Positions 42,987 to 51,676 of a stretch of DNA of 64,000 nt are shown here, piece by piece. Numbering within the stretch: position 1 is the stretch's first letter; each line of letters starts with the position of its first letter. A model generated the notes under the pieces. It had not been told where the DNA came from and ran no database searches. It was given only the letters and a program-made list of their open reading frames with translations. A program made the translations under genes and the position numbers. The stretch is from Parabacteroides sp048465615 (GTDB taxonomy: Bacteria > Bacteroidota > Bacteroidia > Bacteroidales > Tannerellaceae): NCBI GenBank assembly GCA_048465615.1, contig DBFWLD010000035.1:48104-112103 (forward strand), read 5' to 3'.

Positions 42987-43046
42987 CTTTTATAAAAGTA
43001 AGGAATGGCTTTTAAAAAGTAAGGAATGCTCTTTTATAAAGGTATG
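42987..43046 (+). repeat. 22-bp tandem repeat, about 2.7 units
   Basis: Units CTTTTATAAAAGTAAGGAAT-GG (42987-43008), CTTTTAAAAAGTAAGGAATG-CT (43009-43030) and a partial third unit (43031-43046). The first unit contains a CTTTTATAAAAG palindrome. Confidence 0.6.
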
Positions 43047-43074
43047 TTTCACCGGCCGTTTTAGGCCGGAGCTC

Positions 43075-43206
43075 TGACACACCCCCTGCCCCCTCTCGAA
43101 GAGGGGATGAGTTACCCCCCCCGTCCCTCACTCACTATCGACCTACTAAGCTCTGGCATCCGAAAGTAATCTATTCCCCTCTTCGAGAGGGGCAGGGGGT
43201 GTGTCA
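43075..43206. repeat. Imperfect inverted repeat with internal palindromes
   Basis: The left arm 43075-43107 and right arm 43175-43206 are reverse complements apart from one missing C. Each arm holds its own palindrome (CCTCTCGAAGAGG type), so several hairpins are possible. The outer ends read TGACACACCCCC on the left and GGGGGTGTGTCA on the right. This resembles the terminal repeats of a small non-autonomous element or a structured intergenic repeat; no reading frame lies between the arms. Confidence 0.6.
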
Positions 43207-43263
43207 AGGCTTCTGAGAAAACTATCCGTCTCCTAGGGGACGAGCTATCCCGCAGCCCCCCTA

Positions 43264-43477
43264 CTTATTGTATTATTTTTTTTATTCTTCAAAATGGATG
43301 CCGATGCAATTTCAATTACACTGCGATGAAATTCGAATTCCATCGGCATCCATTTTCCATTTCGTCGGCATGGAATTTTTCTTTCGTTTTAACTTGTTTT
43401 TAATATGCTGTATATCAGTTAAATATGAAAAGTTCGACGAAGAATCGATTTCGCTCCTGCTTATTGTCATTTTTTTT
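43264..43477 (-). repeat. Dispersed repeat element R1, copy b (reverse)
   Basis: 214 bp. Read on the minus strand it begins A8-TGACAATAAGC (43477 to 43459) and ends with an A8 run leading into TAATACAATAAG (to 43264), the same kinds of ends as copy a. The interior shares GAAAAATTCCAT, the ATCGGCATCC pieces and a CTGATATACAGCATAT segment matching TTATCAGCTATAT of copy a. Confidence 0.6.
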
Positions 43478-43561
43478 ATTTCAGCGAGGCCTTAGGAAAG
43501 GGGAAAAACAGCACTGAGAAGGGAATGCAAGCATCCTTTTCGAATCCCGGGAAAATAGTCG

Positions 43562-43569
43562 TATATTTG
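43562..43569 (+). promoter_or_regulatory. -7 promoter element candidate for the metallo-hydrolase
   Basis: TATATTTG fits TAnnTTTG and lies 66 bases ahead of the ATG at 43635. The -33 region (TTTTCG at 43537-43542) is a weak match. Confidence 0.45.
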
Positions 43570-43634
43570 TTTCCCGCCCCGGCAACAACCCGGTGGTTTT
43601 TCCTGTTTTTGATTCTGAACAAAGGCGCACCAGT

Positions 43635-44357
43635 ATGAGACTGATTTATATCTATCACAGCGGCTTCGCCATCGAAGCCGACGGCTTTTCCATTCTGATC
43701 GATTATTACCGGGATACGACCAAGACGCCCGGCGAAGGCTTCGTGCACGAAAAACTCTTGCACCGTCCCGGCCCGCTGTACGTGTTGGCTACTCATTTTC
43801 ATCCCGATCATTTCAATCCGGAAATTCTGGAATGGAAAAAGGAAAAAGCAGATATACGGTATATTTTTTCCAAAGACATCCTTAAACACCGGCGGGCCAA
43901 AGCCGGGGATGCCGTTTATCTGAAAAAAGGCGAAGCCTACCGCGACGACCTCCTCGACATTGAGGCTTTCGGGTCGACCGACGTGGGCGTATCTTTTCTG
44001 ATACGCGCCGGCGGCAAAACGATTTTCCATGCCGGCGACCTGAATAACTGGCATTGGCAAGACGAGTCGACCGCGGAAGAAGCGGCTCAGGCCGAGAAAA
44101 ATTATCTGCGCGAGCTGGAAACGCTGGCTGCCGGTACCGACCGGACGGATCTGGCCATGTTTCCCGTCGACCCGCGTATGGGGAGCGATTTTATGCGGGG
44201 CGCCCGCCAGTTTGTCGACCGTATCCCGACCGACGTCTTTGTTCCGATGCACTTTTGGGAGCGTCCGGCCGAAGCGGCGGCCTTCGGCCCTTACGCCGAA
44301 ATGCGCGGCAGCCGGTATGTGCTGCTTTCCGTGCCGGGCGAGGGTACCGATTTCTGA
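43635..44357 (+). CDS. MBL-fold metal-dependent hydrolase
   Basis: A 240-residue protein from ATG 43635. The metallo-beta-lactamase metal motif is THFHPDHFNPE, preceded by IYHSGFAIEADGFSILIDYY and followed by IFHAGDLNNWH and a late histidine in FVPMHFWER. This is the layout of the UlaG/RNase-J-like small hydrolases of the beta-lactamase superfamily. The physiological substrate cannot be deduced. The longer open frame from 43593 would add 14 residues before the conserved start. Confidence 0.82.
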   Translation: MRLIYIYHSGFAIEADGFSILIDYYRDTTKTPGEGFVHEKLLHRPGPLYVLATHFHPDHFNPEILEWKKEKADIRYIFSKDILKHRRAKAGDAVYLKKGEAYRDDLLDIEAFGSTDVGVSFLIRAGGKTIFHAGDLNNWHWQDESTAEEAAQAEKNYLRELETLAAGTDRTDLAMFPVDPRMGSDFMRGARQFVDRIPTDVFVPMHFWERPAEAAAFGPYAEMRGSRYVLLSVPGEGTDF

Positions 44358-44423
44358 ACCGGAAAGCCGGCTGCCGGAAAACAACCGGGATAACACCGTT
44401 TTTTAACAAAAATAAAGTATAAT

Positions 44424-44798
44424 ATGGAAGTAAAAGCACGATTCGACCATTTCAATATCAATGTATCGGATTTGGAGAAAAGCATAGCGTTTTATCAGAA
44501 AGCCCTGGGGCTTACCGAACATCACCGCAAAGAGGCGGCCGACGGCTCGTTCGTCTTGGTGTACCTGGGCGACAGGCAAACCGGTTTCCTGCTCGAGCTT
44601 ACCTGGTTGCGCGACCGGAAGGAACCCTACGAGTTGGGCGATAACGAAAGCCACCTTTGTCTCAGGGTAGCGGGCGATTATGATGAAATCCGCCGTTATC
44701 ACCGCGAGATGGGATGGGTATGCTATGAAAATGAAGTCATGGGAATTTATTTCATTCACGACCCCGACGACTACTGGATCGAAGTGCTTCCGTTATGA
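44424..44798 (+). CDS. VOC-family (glyoxalase-like) metalloprotein
   Basis: A 124-residue vicinal oxygen chelate protein. The pattern FDHFNINVSDLEKSIAFYQK-ALGL at the start and the repeat with ESHLCLRVAGDYDEI and FIHDPDDYWIEVLPL match glyoxalase I-like folds. His9, Glu near residue 59, His73 and Glu121 are candidate metal ligands. A lactoylglutathione-lyase-type role is possible, but many VOC proteins have other substrates. Confidence 0.82.
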   Translation: MEVKARFDHFNINVSDLEKSIAFYQKALGLTEHHRKEAADGSFVLVYLGDRQTGFLLELTWLRDRKEPYELGDNESHLCLRVAGDYDEIRRYHREMGWVCYENEVMGIYFIHDPDDYWIEVLPL

Positions 44799-44892
44799 TG
44801 TTGCTTAACATATTTTTTCCAAAAAGCATGACAAAAATCAAGTAGATCATAAAATTTCGGCGCAAAAGCATTGCAACTTCTTATAATCCTCT

Positions 44893-44900
44893 TATATTTG
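44893..44900 (+). promoter_or_regulatory. -7 promoter element candidate for the ROK kinase
   Basis: TATATTTG, 45 bases ahead of the ATG. A TTG at 44871-44873 stands 19 bases upstream as a partial -33 element. Confidence 0.55.
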
Positions 44901-44945
44901 CTTCCCAGTTATAAAGATTTTCATTATTAATCTAAATATAAAATC

Positions 44946-45929
44946 ATGGAGAAGCCTTATGTAGTAGGTATTGATATAGGTGGTACCAATACTGTTTTCG
45001 GAGTAGTAGACGCCAGAGGTACGGTTTTGTACAGTAGTTCGATTAAGACAGGAAAATACGTCGATATTGAAGATTATGTAACTGCGCTCGGTATCGGGCT
45101 GACACAGGTAATCGACCAGGCCGGCGGCCCCGAAAAGATCAAAGGTATCGGCGTCGGCGCTCCGAACGGCAACTACTTCAACGGTTGCATCGAATTTGCG
45201 CCCAATCTTCCCTGGAAGGGAAAAATTCCGTTGGCTCAATTGATTAGCGAAAAAGTGGGTGGCATACCCGTTGCGCTGACCAACGATGCCAACGCGGCTG
45301 CCATCGGTGAAATGACGTATGGCGCGGCTCGCGGTATGAAAGATTTTATCGTCATCACCCTGGGTACGGGCGTGGGCAGCGGTATCGTGATCAATGGCAA
45401 CCTGGTATACGGCCACGACGGTTTTGCAGGCGAGTTGGGCCATGTGATCGTACGTCGGAACGGACGCCAATGCGGTTGCGGACGCCAGGGATGCCTGGAA
45501 GCCTATACCTCGGCCACTGGCGTAGCCCGTACGGCCCGCGAATACCTGGAAATTCGCAAAGACGAAAGCTTGCTGCGCGATTTCGATCCGTCCGACATCA
45601 CCTCGAAAGACGTATACGACGCCGCTATGAAGAACGATAAGCTGGCTTTGGAAATCTTCGAAACCACCGGCTCGATGCTGGGCGAAGCTTTCGCCAATTT
45701 CGTTGCCTTTTCCAGCCCCGAAGCCATCATCCTGTTCGGCGGCCTGACGAAAGCCGGCGATTTGATTATGGAACCCATCAAGCGGGCCATGGAAGCCAAT
45801 ATGCTGAAAGTATTCGAAGGCAAAACGAAGGTATTGTTCTCGCAACTCAAAGAAAGCGACGCCGCCGTATTGGGCGCAAGCGCGCTGGGCTGGGAAGTAA
45901 GAACGCAAGATCCTACGCTGGAAGTATAA
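44946..45929 (+). CDS. ROK-family glucokinase
   Basis: A 327-residue sugar kinase. The phosphate-binding motif is GIDIGGTNTVFGVVD, the sugar-binding ALTNDANAAAIGE carries the catalytic Asp, and the zinc motif of ROK proteins is CGCGRQGCLEAY. The second phosphate motif is IVITLGTGVGSGIV. No N-terminal DNA-binding domain is present, so it is an enzyme rather than a repressor; glucose is the most likely substrate in Bacteroidota, with other hexoses possible. A strong terminator follows. Confidence 0.9.
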   Translation: MEKPYVVGIDIGGTNTVFGVVDARGTVLYSSSIKTGKYVDIEDYVTALGIGLTQVIDQAGGPEKIKGIGVGAPNGNYFNGCIEFAPNLPWKGKIPLAQLISEKVGGIPVALTNDANAAAIGEMTYGAARGMKDFIVITLGTGVGSGIVINGNLVYGHDGFAGELGHVIVRRNGRQCGCGRQGCLEAYTSATGVARTAREYLEIRKDESLLRDFDPSDITSKDVYDAAMKNDKLALEIFETTGSMLGEAFANFVAFSSPEAIILFGGLTKAGDLIMEPIKRAMEANMLKVFEGKTKVLFSQLKESDAAVLGASALGWEVRTQDPTLEV

Positions 45930-46050
45930 TCCTACCTTTCCTCCCGGGGAAACAGGGTGGCTTCATAGCCCTCTAACTTCGGACGGAGGGAGCCGGAGAG
46001 CATCCGGATCTCCTTTCTTTTCCCCGGAATAAAAAAATAAACCGACTAAC

Positions 46051-46097
46051 GCAAGCCGTATCGTGTAGCACAACCGATACGGCTTGCCGTTTTTTTT
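46051..46097 (+). terminator. Intrinsic terminator after the ROK kinase
   Basis: A perfect 13-bp stem GCAAGCCGTATCG/CGATACGGCTTGC (46051-46063 with 46075-46087), 11-base loop, followed by CG and eight T residues (46090-46097). Confidence 0.9.
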
Positions 46098-46122
46098 AAA
46101 TAAACGAAAAAAAGCACCAAAA

Positions 46123-46647
46123 ATGGATAAGCATCCTTTGTATCAGTTTGTCTATTGCCCCGTTTGCGGAGCCCGGGCGTTTGCCCCGCGCAACGAAAAG
46201 GCCAAGGAATGTACGGCCTGCGGGTTCGTATACTATTTCAATCCTTCGGCCGCGGTAGCCTGTTTTCTGCGCAATGCCAGGGGAGAATTGCTTTTGGTGC
46301 GGCGCGCCAAAGCACCGGCCAAAGGTACCCTCGACTTGCCTGGCGGCTTTGTCGACATGCACGAAAACGCCGAAGAAGCCGTTCGCCGGGAAGTGCGCGA
46401 GGAAACCGGGCTGGGAGTAGATCGCTGCCGGTATTTGTTTTCCCTTCCCAACCTCTATCCCTATGCGGGCTTTGAGGTACATACCCTCGATCTTTTTTTC
46501 GTCTGCGAGGTGGAAAATTTCGCCGGGGCCGTGCCTGCCGACGATGCGGCGGAAATCGTGGTGCGCGCTCCGGCAATGCTCCGGCCGGATGATTTCGGCC
46601 TGGCTTCGATCCGCCGGGCCATTGCCCGCTACTTGGCGGAATCTTAA
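46123..46647 (+). CDS. NUDIX hydrolase with N-terminal zinc ribbon
   Basis: A 174-residue protein from ATG 46123. A zinc ribbon (CPVC and CTAC) precedes the NUDIX domain, whose box reads GGFVDMHENAEEAVRREVRE followed by ETGLGV. The combination resembles NudC/ADP-ribose pyrophosphatase relatives. It hydrolyses a nucleoside diphosphate linked to another moiety; the substrate is unknown. The open frame begins at 46084 within the upstream terminator, which argues for the later ATG. Confidence 0.88.
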   Translation: MDKHPLYQFVYCPVCGARAFAPRNEKAKECTACGFVYYFNPSAAVACFLRNARGELLLVRRAKAPAKGTLDLPGGFVDMHENAEEAVRREVREETGLGVDRCRYLFSLPNLYPYAGFEVHTLDLFFVCEVENFAGAVPADDAAEIVVRAPAMLRPDDFGLASIRRAIARYLAES

Positions 46648-46690
46648 TTCTTTTTGCACCTAACCGGCTATCTATCCCGGACTTTTTCTT

Positions 46691-46698
46691 TATATTTG
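46691..46698 (+). promoter_or_regulatory. -7 promoter element candidate for the TPR/barrel pair
   Basis: TATATTTG at 46691-46698, about 108 bases ahead of the TPR gene. No clear TTTG at the right distance upstream. Confidence 0.45.
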
Positions 46699-46806
46699 CA
46701 AATTAGAACAAATGGGGTTTAAAAGTCCCTGTGCTTTTTCCGCGGCCCTGGTCGGGGAAGAAAAGGCAGAGGGCGGTTTATCCTCCCGCTAAAATGCAAA
46801 TGAGTG

Positions 46807-49806
46807 ATGAAGAAAATACTTATTCCGCTCTGTCTGGTGCTGGGAAGTCATCTGGCAAACGGACAAAGGTCGTACCAGTTTGAAGCGCCCGACCGGTTGT
46901 TTGTAGAAGGCAAAGAGTTGTTTCAGTTGAAAAATTATACGGGCTGCATCGATAAATTGCAAGCTTATAAGCTGCAAGCCCGCGATGCGGATCTCGTTCA
47001 GGAGGCCGATTATATGCTGGTCAGCGCGGCCTACGAGCAAGGCCGCCCCAACGCCGTGGAATTGCTGAAGGAATATCTGGAAACCTATCCCTCTTCCCGG
47101 CATGCGGCGGAAATAGGATTCATGATTGCATCCGCTCATTTCGGCCGGGGAGAATACGAAAAAGCCGTGTACTGGTTCGGCGAGTCCGACATCGATTTGC
47201 TTAGTCCCTCCCAGCAGGAAGCCTATACGTTCCGGCTGGCTTATTCGCTGTTGCAGACCGATCGGATGGACAAGGCCCGGGGGTATTTCGCCCGTATCGA
47301 ACAGATCGGCACGACCTACCGCGAGGCGGCTACTTACTACATCGCTTATATCGATTACGCCACGGGCGAATACAATAAGGCCTTGGTGGAATTTTCGCGT
47401 TTGAAGGAGCAGCCGGCTTATCGCGAGCAATCGCTGTATTATATCGCCCAGATTTATTTTATCCAGAATAAATACGAAAAGGTGGTGCGCGAAGGCGAAG
47501 AATTGCTGGCGGCTTATCCGCGGAGCAAGAACAATACCGAAATTTACCGTATCCTGGGTAATTCTTATTATCATTTGGGCAATGAAAAGAAAGCCATCGC
47601 CATGCTGAGCAACTACGTGGCTTCCGCCGCCGATCCGCTTAGGGGCGATCTTTACCTGCTGGGCGTTTGCTATTATAATCAGGGCGATTACGCCAAGGCC
47701 GTCGATATGCTGGGCCGGACGGTGCGCCGGAACGACGCGCTCGCTCAGAACGCTTATCTTTACCTGGGGCAGAGCTATCTGAAAATGAACGATAAAAACA
47801 ATGCCCGTATGGCGTTTGAAGCCGCCGCGACCGCTTCCTTCGATCCGCAGGTAAAAGAAGCGGCCATGTATAATTACGCGCTGCTTGTCCATGAAACGGC
47901 TTTTGCCGGTTTCGGCGAGGCTGTTACTATTTTCGAAGATTTCCTGAATGATTTTCCTTCCTCCCGCTATGCCGACAAGGTGAACGATTATTTGGTGGAA
48001 GTCTACCTGACGACCAAAAACTACCAGGCCGCCCTGCGCTCGATCGACAAGATCAAGCATCCCAGCACGAAAATACTGGAGGCTAAGCAGGATATTCTTT
48101 TCCAGCTCGGTACCGAGGCTTTTGCCAATATGAAGCTCGACGAGGCGGTGGATTGGTTCAGCCGGGCCATCGCCTTGGGGGCCTACAACGACGAAGCCCG
48201 GAGCGACGCCTATTTCTGGCGGGGCGAATCGTATTACCGGCTGGGCGATTACCGCAAGGCCATCGCCGACTACCGCACTTATCTGAACAATACCCGCCAG
48301 CGGGGTACCGACATGTATGCCCTGGCTTATTATAATCTGGGATACAGTTATTTCAAACTCAAGGAATACGGCGAAGCCTTAAATCGCTTCCGCCAATATG
48401 TCGACCTGGAAACCAATCTGAAAGCGCCTGCCTTGGCGGATGCGTACAACCGGATCGGCGACTGCTTGTTCCGCAACCGGCAGTTTGCCCTGGCGGAAGA
48501 GAATTATACCCGGGCCGCCCAATTGCAACCTTCGGCCGGCGATTATGCCGTGTATCAGAAAGGTTTCGTATTGGGGCTTCAGAAAGATTACAGGGGAAAA
48601 ATCAGTACGATGGATCGCTTGATCCGGGAGTTCCCCCAGTCGCAATATGTCGACGACGCCTTGTTTGAAAAAGGACGCGCCTATGTCCTGCTCGACGACA
48701 ACCGCGACGCGGCTCAGGCTTTCGAGCAATTGATCCGGCAATTCCCCGAAAGCAGCCTCTCGCGCAAAGCGGGCGTGCAGTTGGGGCTGATCTATTTCAA
48801 CGACAACCAGCCTGAAAAAGCGGCCGAAGCTTATAAGCATGTCATCGACAATTATCCCGGCAGCGAAGAGGCGAAGGTGGCTTTGCAGGATTTGAAATCG
48901 GTTTATATCGAGCTGAACGATATTAATTCGTTTGCTACGTATGCCAACTCGCTGGGCGGCAGTGTGCGGTTTGAAGTGAGCGAGCAGGATTCGCTCACTT
49001 ATCTGGCGGCCGAAAAGCTGTTTATGCGCGGCGATAACGAGGGGGCGCGCAAAAGCCTGGTGAATTATTTGCAAACCTTCCCTCAGGGAGCTTTCAGCCC
49101 GAACGCGAATTTCTATCTGGCCAGCATCGCCTTTGCGGGAAAAGATTTCGACGAGGCCAAACGTTTGTATGCGCTGGTGCTTGAAAGCGGCGACCGCAAG
49201 TTTCTGGAGGAAGCGGTGGCCCGCAAGGCGGAAATCGAGTATATGCAGCAGGATTATCCGGCGGCGATGGAGAGCTTCAAACGCTTGCAGGTGGTGGCCG
49301 AGAATCCCGACAACAAAGAGGCGGCCAAATTGGGCATCATGCGCAGCGCGCAGTTTACCAATCAGCCGAAAGAGGCGCTTCTGGCTGCCGACGCCCTCTT
49401 GAAAGAACCTAAGTTATCTCCCGAAATTGCTCGCGAGGCCCGGTATATACGCGCTAAGGCTTTGATCGGAATGGGCGAAGAAAAACAGGCGTTGGCCGAT
49501 TTGAAAGAACTTAGCCGCGATACGCGTGCGGCGGAAGGAGCGGAGGCTACCTATCTGCTGGCCCAATATTATTATGATGCCAAAGAGGATAAGCAGGCCG
49601 AAGAGGTGCTGATGAATTTCATCGAAAACGGCACGCCTCATCCTTACTGGCTGGCCCGCGGCTTTATCGTACTGGCCGATTTGTATATCCGCCAGGGCGA
49701 CGATTTCCAGGCGCGTCAGTACCTGACCAGCTTGCAGAATAATTATAAGGCCGACGACGATATTGCCGGAATGATTGAAGACAGATTGGGTAAACTAAAG
49801 AAATAA
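46807..49806 (+). CDS. Large periplasmic tetratricopeptide-repeat protein
   Basis: A 999-residue protein from ATG 46807 (a GTG at 46804 precedes it). A signal peptide (IPLCLVLGSHLANGQ) is followed by TPR units over nearly the entire length, recognisable by repeated A-Y-x-L-G and P-S-S-x-x-A patterns such as NTEIYRILGNSYYHLGNEKK and YPGSEEAKVALQDLKSVYIE. It resembles the YbgF/BamD-like TPR proteins that act as scaffolds in the periplasm. The gene for an outer-membrane barrel protein begins nine bases downstream, so the two probably work together in the envelope. No catalytic domain was seen. Confidence 0.85.
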   Translation: MKKILIPLCLVLGSHLANGQRSYQFEAPDRLFVEGKELFQLKNYTGCIDKLQAYKLQARDADLVQEADYMLVSAAYEQGRPNAVELLKEYLETYPSSRHAAEIGFMIASAHFGRGEYEKAVYWFGESDIDLLSPSQQEAYTFRLAYSLLQTDRMDKARGYFARIEQIGTTYREAATYYIAYIDYATGEYNKALVEFSRLKEQPAYREQSLYYIAQIYFIQNKYEKVVREGEELLAAYPRSKNNTEIYRILGNSYYHLGNEKKAIAMLSNYVASAADPLRGDLYLLGVCYYNQGDYAKAVDMLGRTVRRNDALAQNAYLYLGQSYLKMNDKNNARMAFEAAATASFDPQVKEAAMYNYALLVHETAFAGFGEAVTIFEDFLNDFPSSRYADKVNDYLVEVYLTTKNYQAALRSIDKIKHPSTKILEAKQDILFQLGTEAFANMKLDEAVDWFSRAIALGAYNDEARSDAYFWRGESYYRLGDYRKAIADYRTYLNNTRQRGTDMYALAYYNLGYSYFKLKEYGEALNRFRQYVDLETNLKAPALADAYNRIGDCLFRNRQFALAEENYTRAAQLQPSAGDYAVYQKGFVLGLQKDYRGKISTMDRLIREFPQSQYVDDALFEKGRAYVLLDDNRDAAQAFEQLIRQFPESSLSRKAGVQLGLIYFNDNQPEKAAEAYKHVIDNYPGSEEAKVALQDLKSVYIELNDINSFATYANSLGGSVRFEVSEQDSLTYLAAEKLFMRGDNEGARKSLVNYLQTFPQGAFSPNANFYLASIAFAGKDFDEAKRLYALVLESGDRKFLEEAVARKAEIEYMQQDYPAAMESFKRLQVVAENPDNKEAAKLGIMRSAQFTNQPKEALLAADALLKEPKLSPEIAREARYIRAKALIGMGEEKQALADLKELSRDTRAAEGAEATYLLAQYYYDAKEDKQAEEVLMNFIENGTPHPYWLARGFIVLADLYIRQGDDFQARQYLTSLQNNYKADDDIAGMIEDRLGKLKK

Positions 49807-49815
49807 GAGAAAGTG

Positions 49816-51618
49816 ATGAAAAGGATATATGCGATAAAAGCCCTATGTACCGCCGCCTTGCTGGGTTCGGTTTGCCCGGCCGGCGCACAGGAAGATGTTT
49901 CGAAAGAAAAGAACCTGAACCGGGAAATGACGCTCGAAAGGGAATACGATCCTTCCGTGCAGGATGCCAGCAAGGTGAATACCTTGCCGGTCGTAAAAGA
50001 ACCGGAAGTGCGGAAAATCCCTATCGATTACGCCACGTTTACGATTCCGGCCGAACCGGCCAAAGAAATCGGCCTGCTGCCGCCGGGGTCGGTGATGACG
50101 CAGATGGCCTACGACAAACGCCGGGGGTATTTCAATTTCGGCGGCGGAACCTATCTCAACCTCAACGGCGACGCGGGTTATCATATCCTCAGTACCGAAA
50201 AAGACGAACTTAATATCTGGTTTTCCCATCGCTCTACCAACGGAAAGGTGAAGTATATCGATACCGACGAAAAAATCAAAGCCAAGCTGAACGATAACCT
50301 GGGCGGTTTGGATTTTCGCCATGCTTTTACCCGGCTCGATCTCTTGATGGGGGTGAAGTACGGTTACTCCGCGTTCAATTATTACGGGTTGCCCCTGGGA
50401 TATACGGCTTCATCCGTACCTTCTGCCTCCGACCGGGAAACCAACCAGGGAGCGCAGACCATCCAGGTGCATGCCGGCGTGCAAGCGAAGGAAGAAGCGC
50501 CGGTGGGTTATCTGCTGGACGTGGCTTATACGAATTTTTCCCGCAAATACGGGTTTAGCAAGGATATGGACGGGGCTACCGAAAATGCCGTCGACGTGCG
50601 TTTCGACCTGAACGCCGGCTTCAACGGCGATATGACCGTCGGTTTGGGGGGCGCCGTAAGCTACTTTAATTATAGCTTGCCGGGTGGTATGCCTAATCTG
50701 ACTTATTTTAATCGGAACGGAAGCTCGTCCGAGAATATATACAAGTTGGAAAATCGCGCCGACATCACGCTTTCGCCTTATTATAAGGTAGAAGGCGAAA
50801 ACTGGCATATCCGGTTGGGTGCGAATGTGATGCTGTATACCGGCGACAATCATAAGTTTATGGCTTCTCCGAATATCGCCGCCGATGTAACGGTAGCCGA
50901 TAAAACGGTGTTATACCTCAAGGCCGACGGCAAACTATATGCCAACAGCATGTATCAGTTGGCCCGGGTGAACCGGTATATGAGTCCGGTAGAAGGCGTT
51001 ACGCCGTCGCGGGGCTGGCTGGATGCCGTCCTGGGCTTGAAATGCGGGGCCGCTCCGGGTTTCTGGTTCGACGTGTTCGCCGGGTATAAGAAAACCAGCG
51101 ACGATGTGTTTTTCACTACTAACGGAGGCTATGTTCCGGGCGGATTCGGCAATTTCAGTTCGGTTTATCCGCTGTTGGACTCCGATCAATTGTTTGCCGG
51201 TATCAATCTGAAGTATAGCTACCAGCAGCTCTTCGACATTTCGGTAAAAGGCGTATACAACCATTGGAAGGTGGAAAGTAATACCGACGATACGCCCTAT
51301 CTTCCCGCCGACGGCGAATTGAAAGCCTTCGGCAAACCGAAGATGGAGCTGACGGCCTCGCTCGATGTGAAACCGATGCGTAATCTGTCCTTCCTGCTCG
51401 ACTATTACCTGGCTACCGACCGGTATGCTTCGGTACAGCGTTCGACCGTCAAAATGGATGCGATCAACGAATTGAACCTGACGGGTTCGTATACTTTCAA
51501 CGATACGTTCGGCGTGTATGCCCGCTTGAATAACATCTTGTGCCAGAAGTACGAAGTTATTTACGGTTATCCGTTGCAAAGCTTCAGCGCGATGGTCGGC
51601 GTAAATATTAATTTCTGA
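49816..51618 (+). CDS. Outer-membrane beta-barrel protein partner of the TPR protein
   Basis: A 600-residue protein from ATG 49816. A signal peptide (ALCTAALLGSVCPAGAQ) precedes a conserved periplasmic segment (LNREMTLEREYDPSVQDASK) and a long series of beta strands ending in the aromatic terminus FSAMVGVNINF, which is typical of outer-membrane barrels. There is no TonB-dependent plug. It is co-transcribed with the TPR gene, an arrangement I recall as conserved in Bacteroidales. The function is unknown; structural or export roles are possible. Confidence 0.8.
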   Translation: MKRIYAIKALCTAALLGSVCPAGAQEDVSKEKNLNREMTLEREYDPSVQDASKVNTLPVVKEPEVRKIPIDYATFTIPAEPAKEIGLLPPGSVMTQMAYDKRRGYFNFGGGTYLNLNGDAGYHILSTEKDELNIWFSHRSTNGKVKYIDTDEKIKAKLNDNLGGLDFRHAFTRLDLLMGVKYGYSAFNYYGLPLGYTASSVPSASDRETNQGAQTIQVHAGVQAKEEAPVGYLLDVAYTNFSRKYGFSKDMDGATENAVDVRFDLNAGFNGDMTVGLGGAVSYFNYSLPGGMPNLTYFNRNGSSSENIYKLENRADITLSPYYKVEGENWHIRLGANVMLYTGDNHKFMASPNIAADVTVADKTVLYLKADGKLYANSMYQLARVNRYMSPVEGVTPSRGWLDAVLGLKCGAAPGFWFDVFAGYKKTSDDVFFTTNGGYVPGGFGNFSSVYPLLDSDQLFAGINLKYSYQQLFDISVKGVYNHWKVESNTDDTPYLPADGELKAFGKPKMELTASLDVKPMRNLSFLLDYYLATDRYASVQRSTVKMDAINELNLTGSYTFNDTFGVYARLNNILCQKYEVIYGYPLQSFSAMVGVNINF

Positions 51619-51676
51619 CGAGGACGGCCGGAGATTTCCTGGCCGGATCCTCTCCCGATCCTAAAGCAGACGCATT

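Larger units (their letters stand above)
42765..43561. other. Repeat-rich intergenic region
   Basis: About 800 bp with no supported gene; the 75-residue frame at 43268 lies inside a repeat element. From left to right it contains a 22-bp tandem repeat (42987-43046), a 33-bp inverted repeat with a 67-bp loop (43075-43206), and a reversed copy of element R1 (43264-43477). Confidence 0.6.

Noticed and set aside
43268..43495. 75-residue frame in the 43-kb gap
   Set aside because: It lies entirely in repeat R1 copy b and ends just past it; no homologous frame is kept in the other copies.
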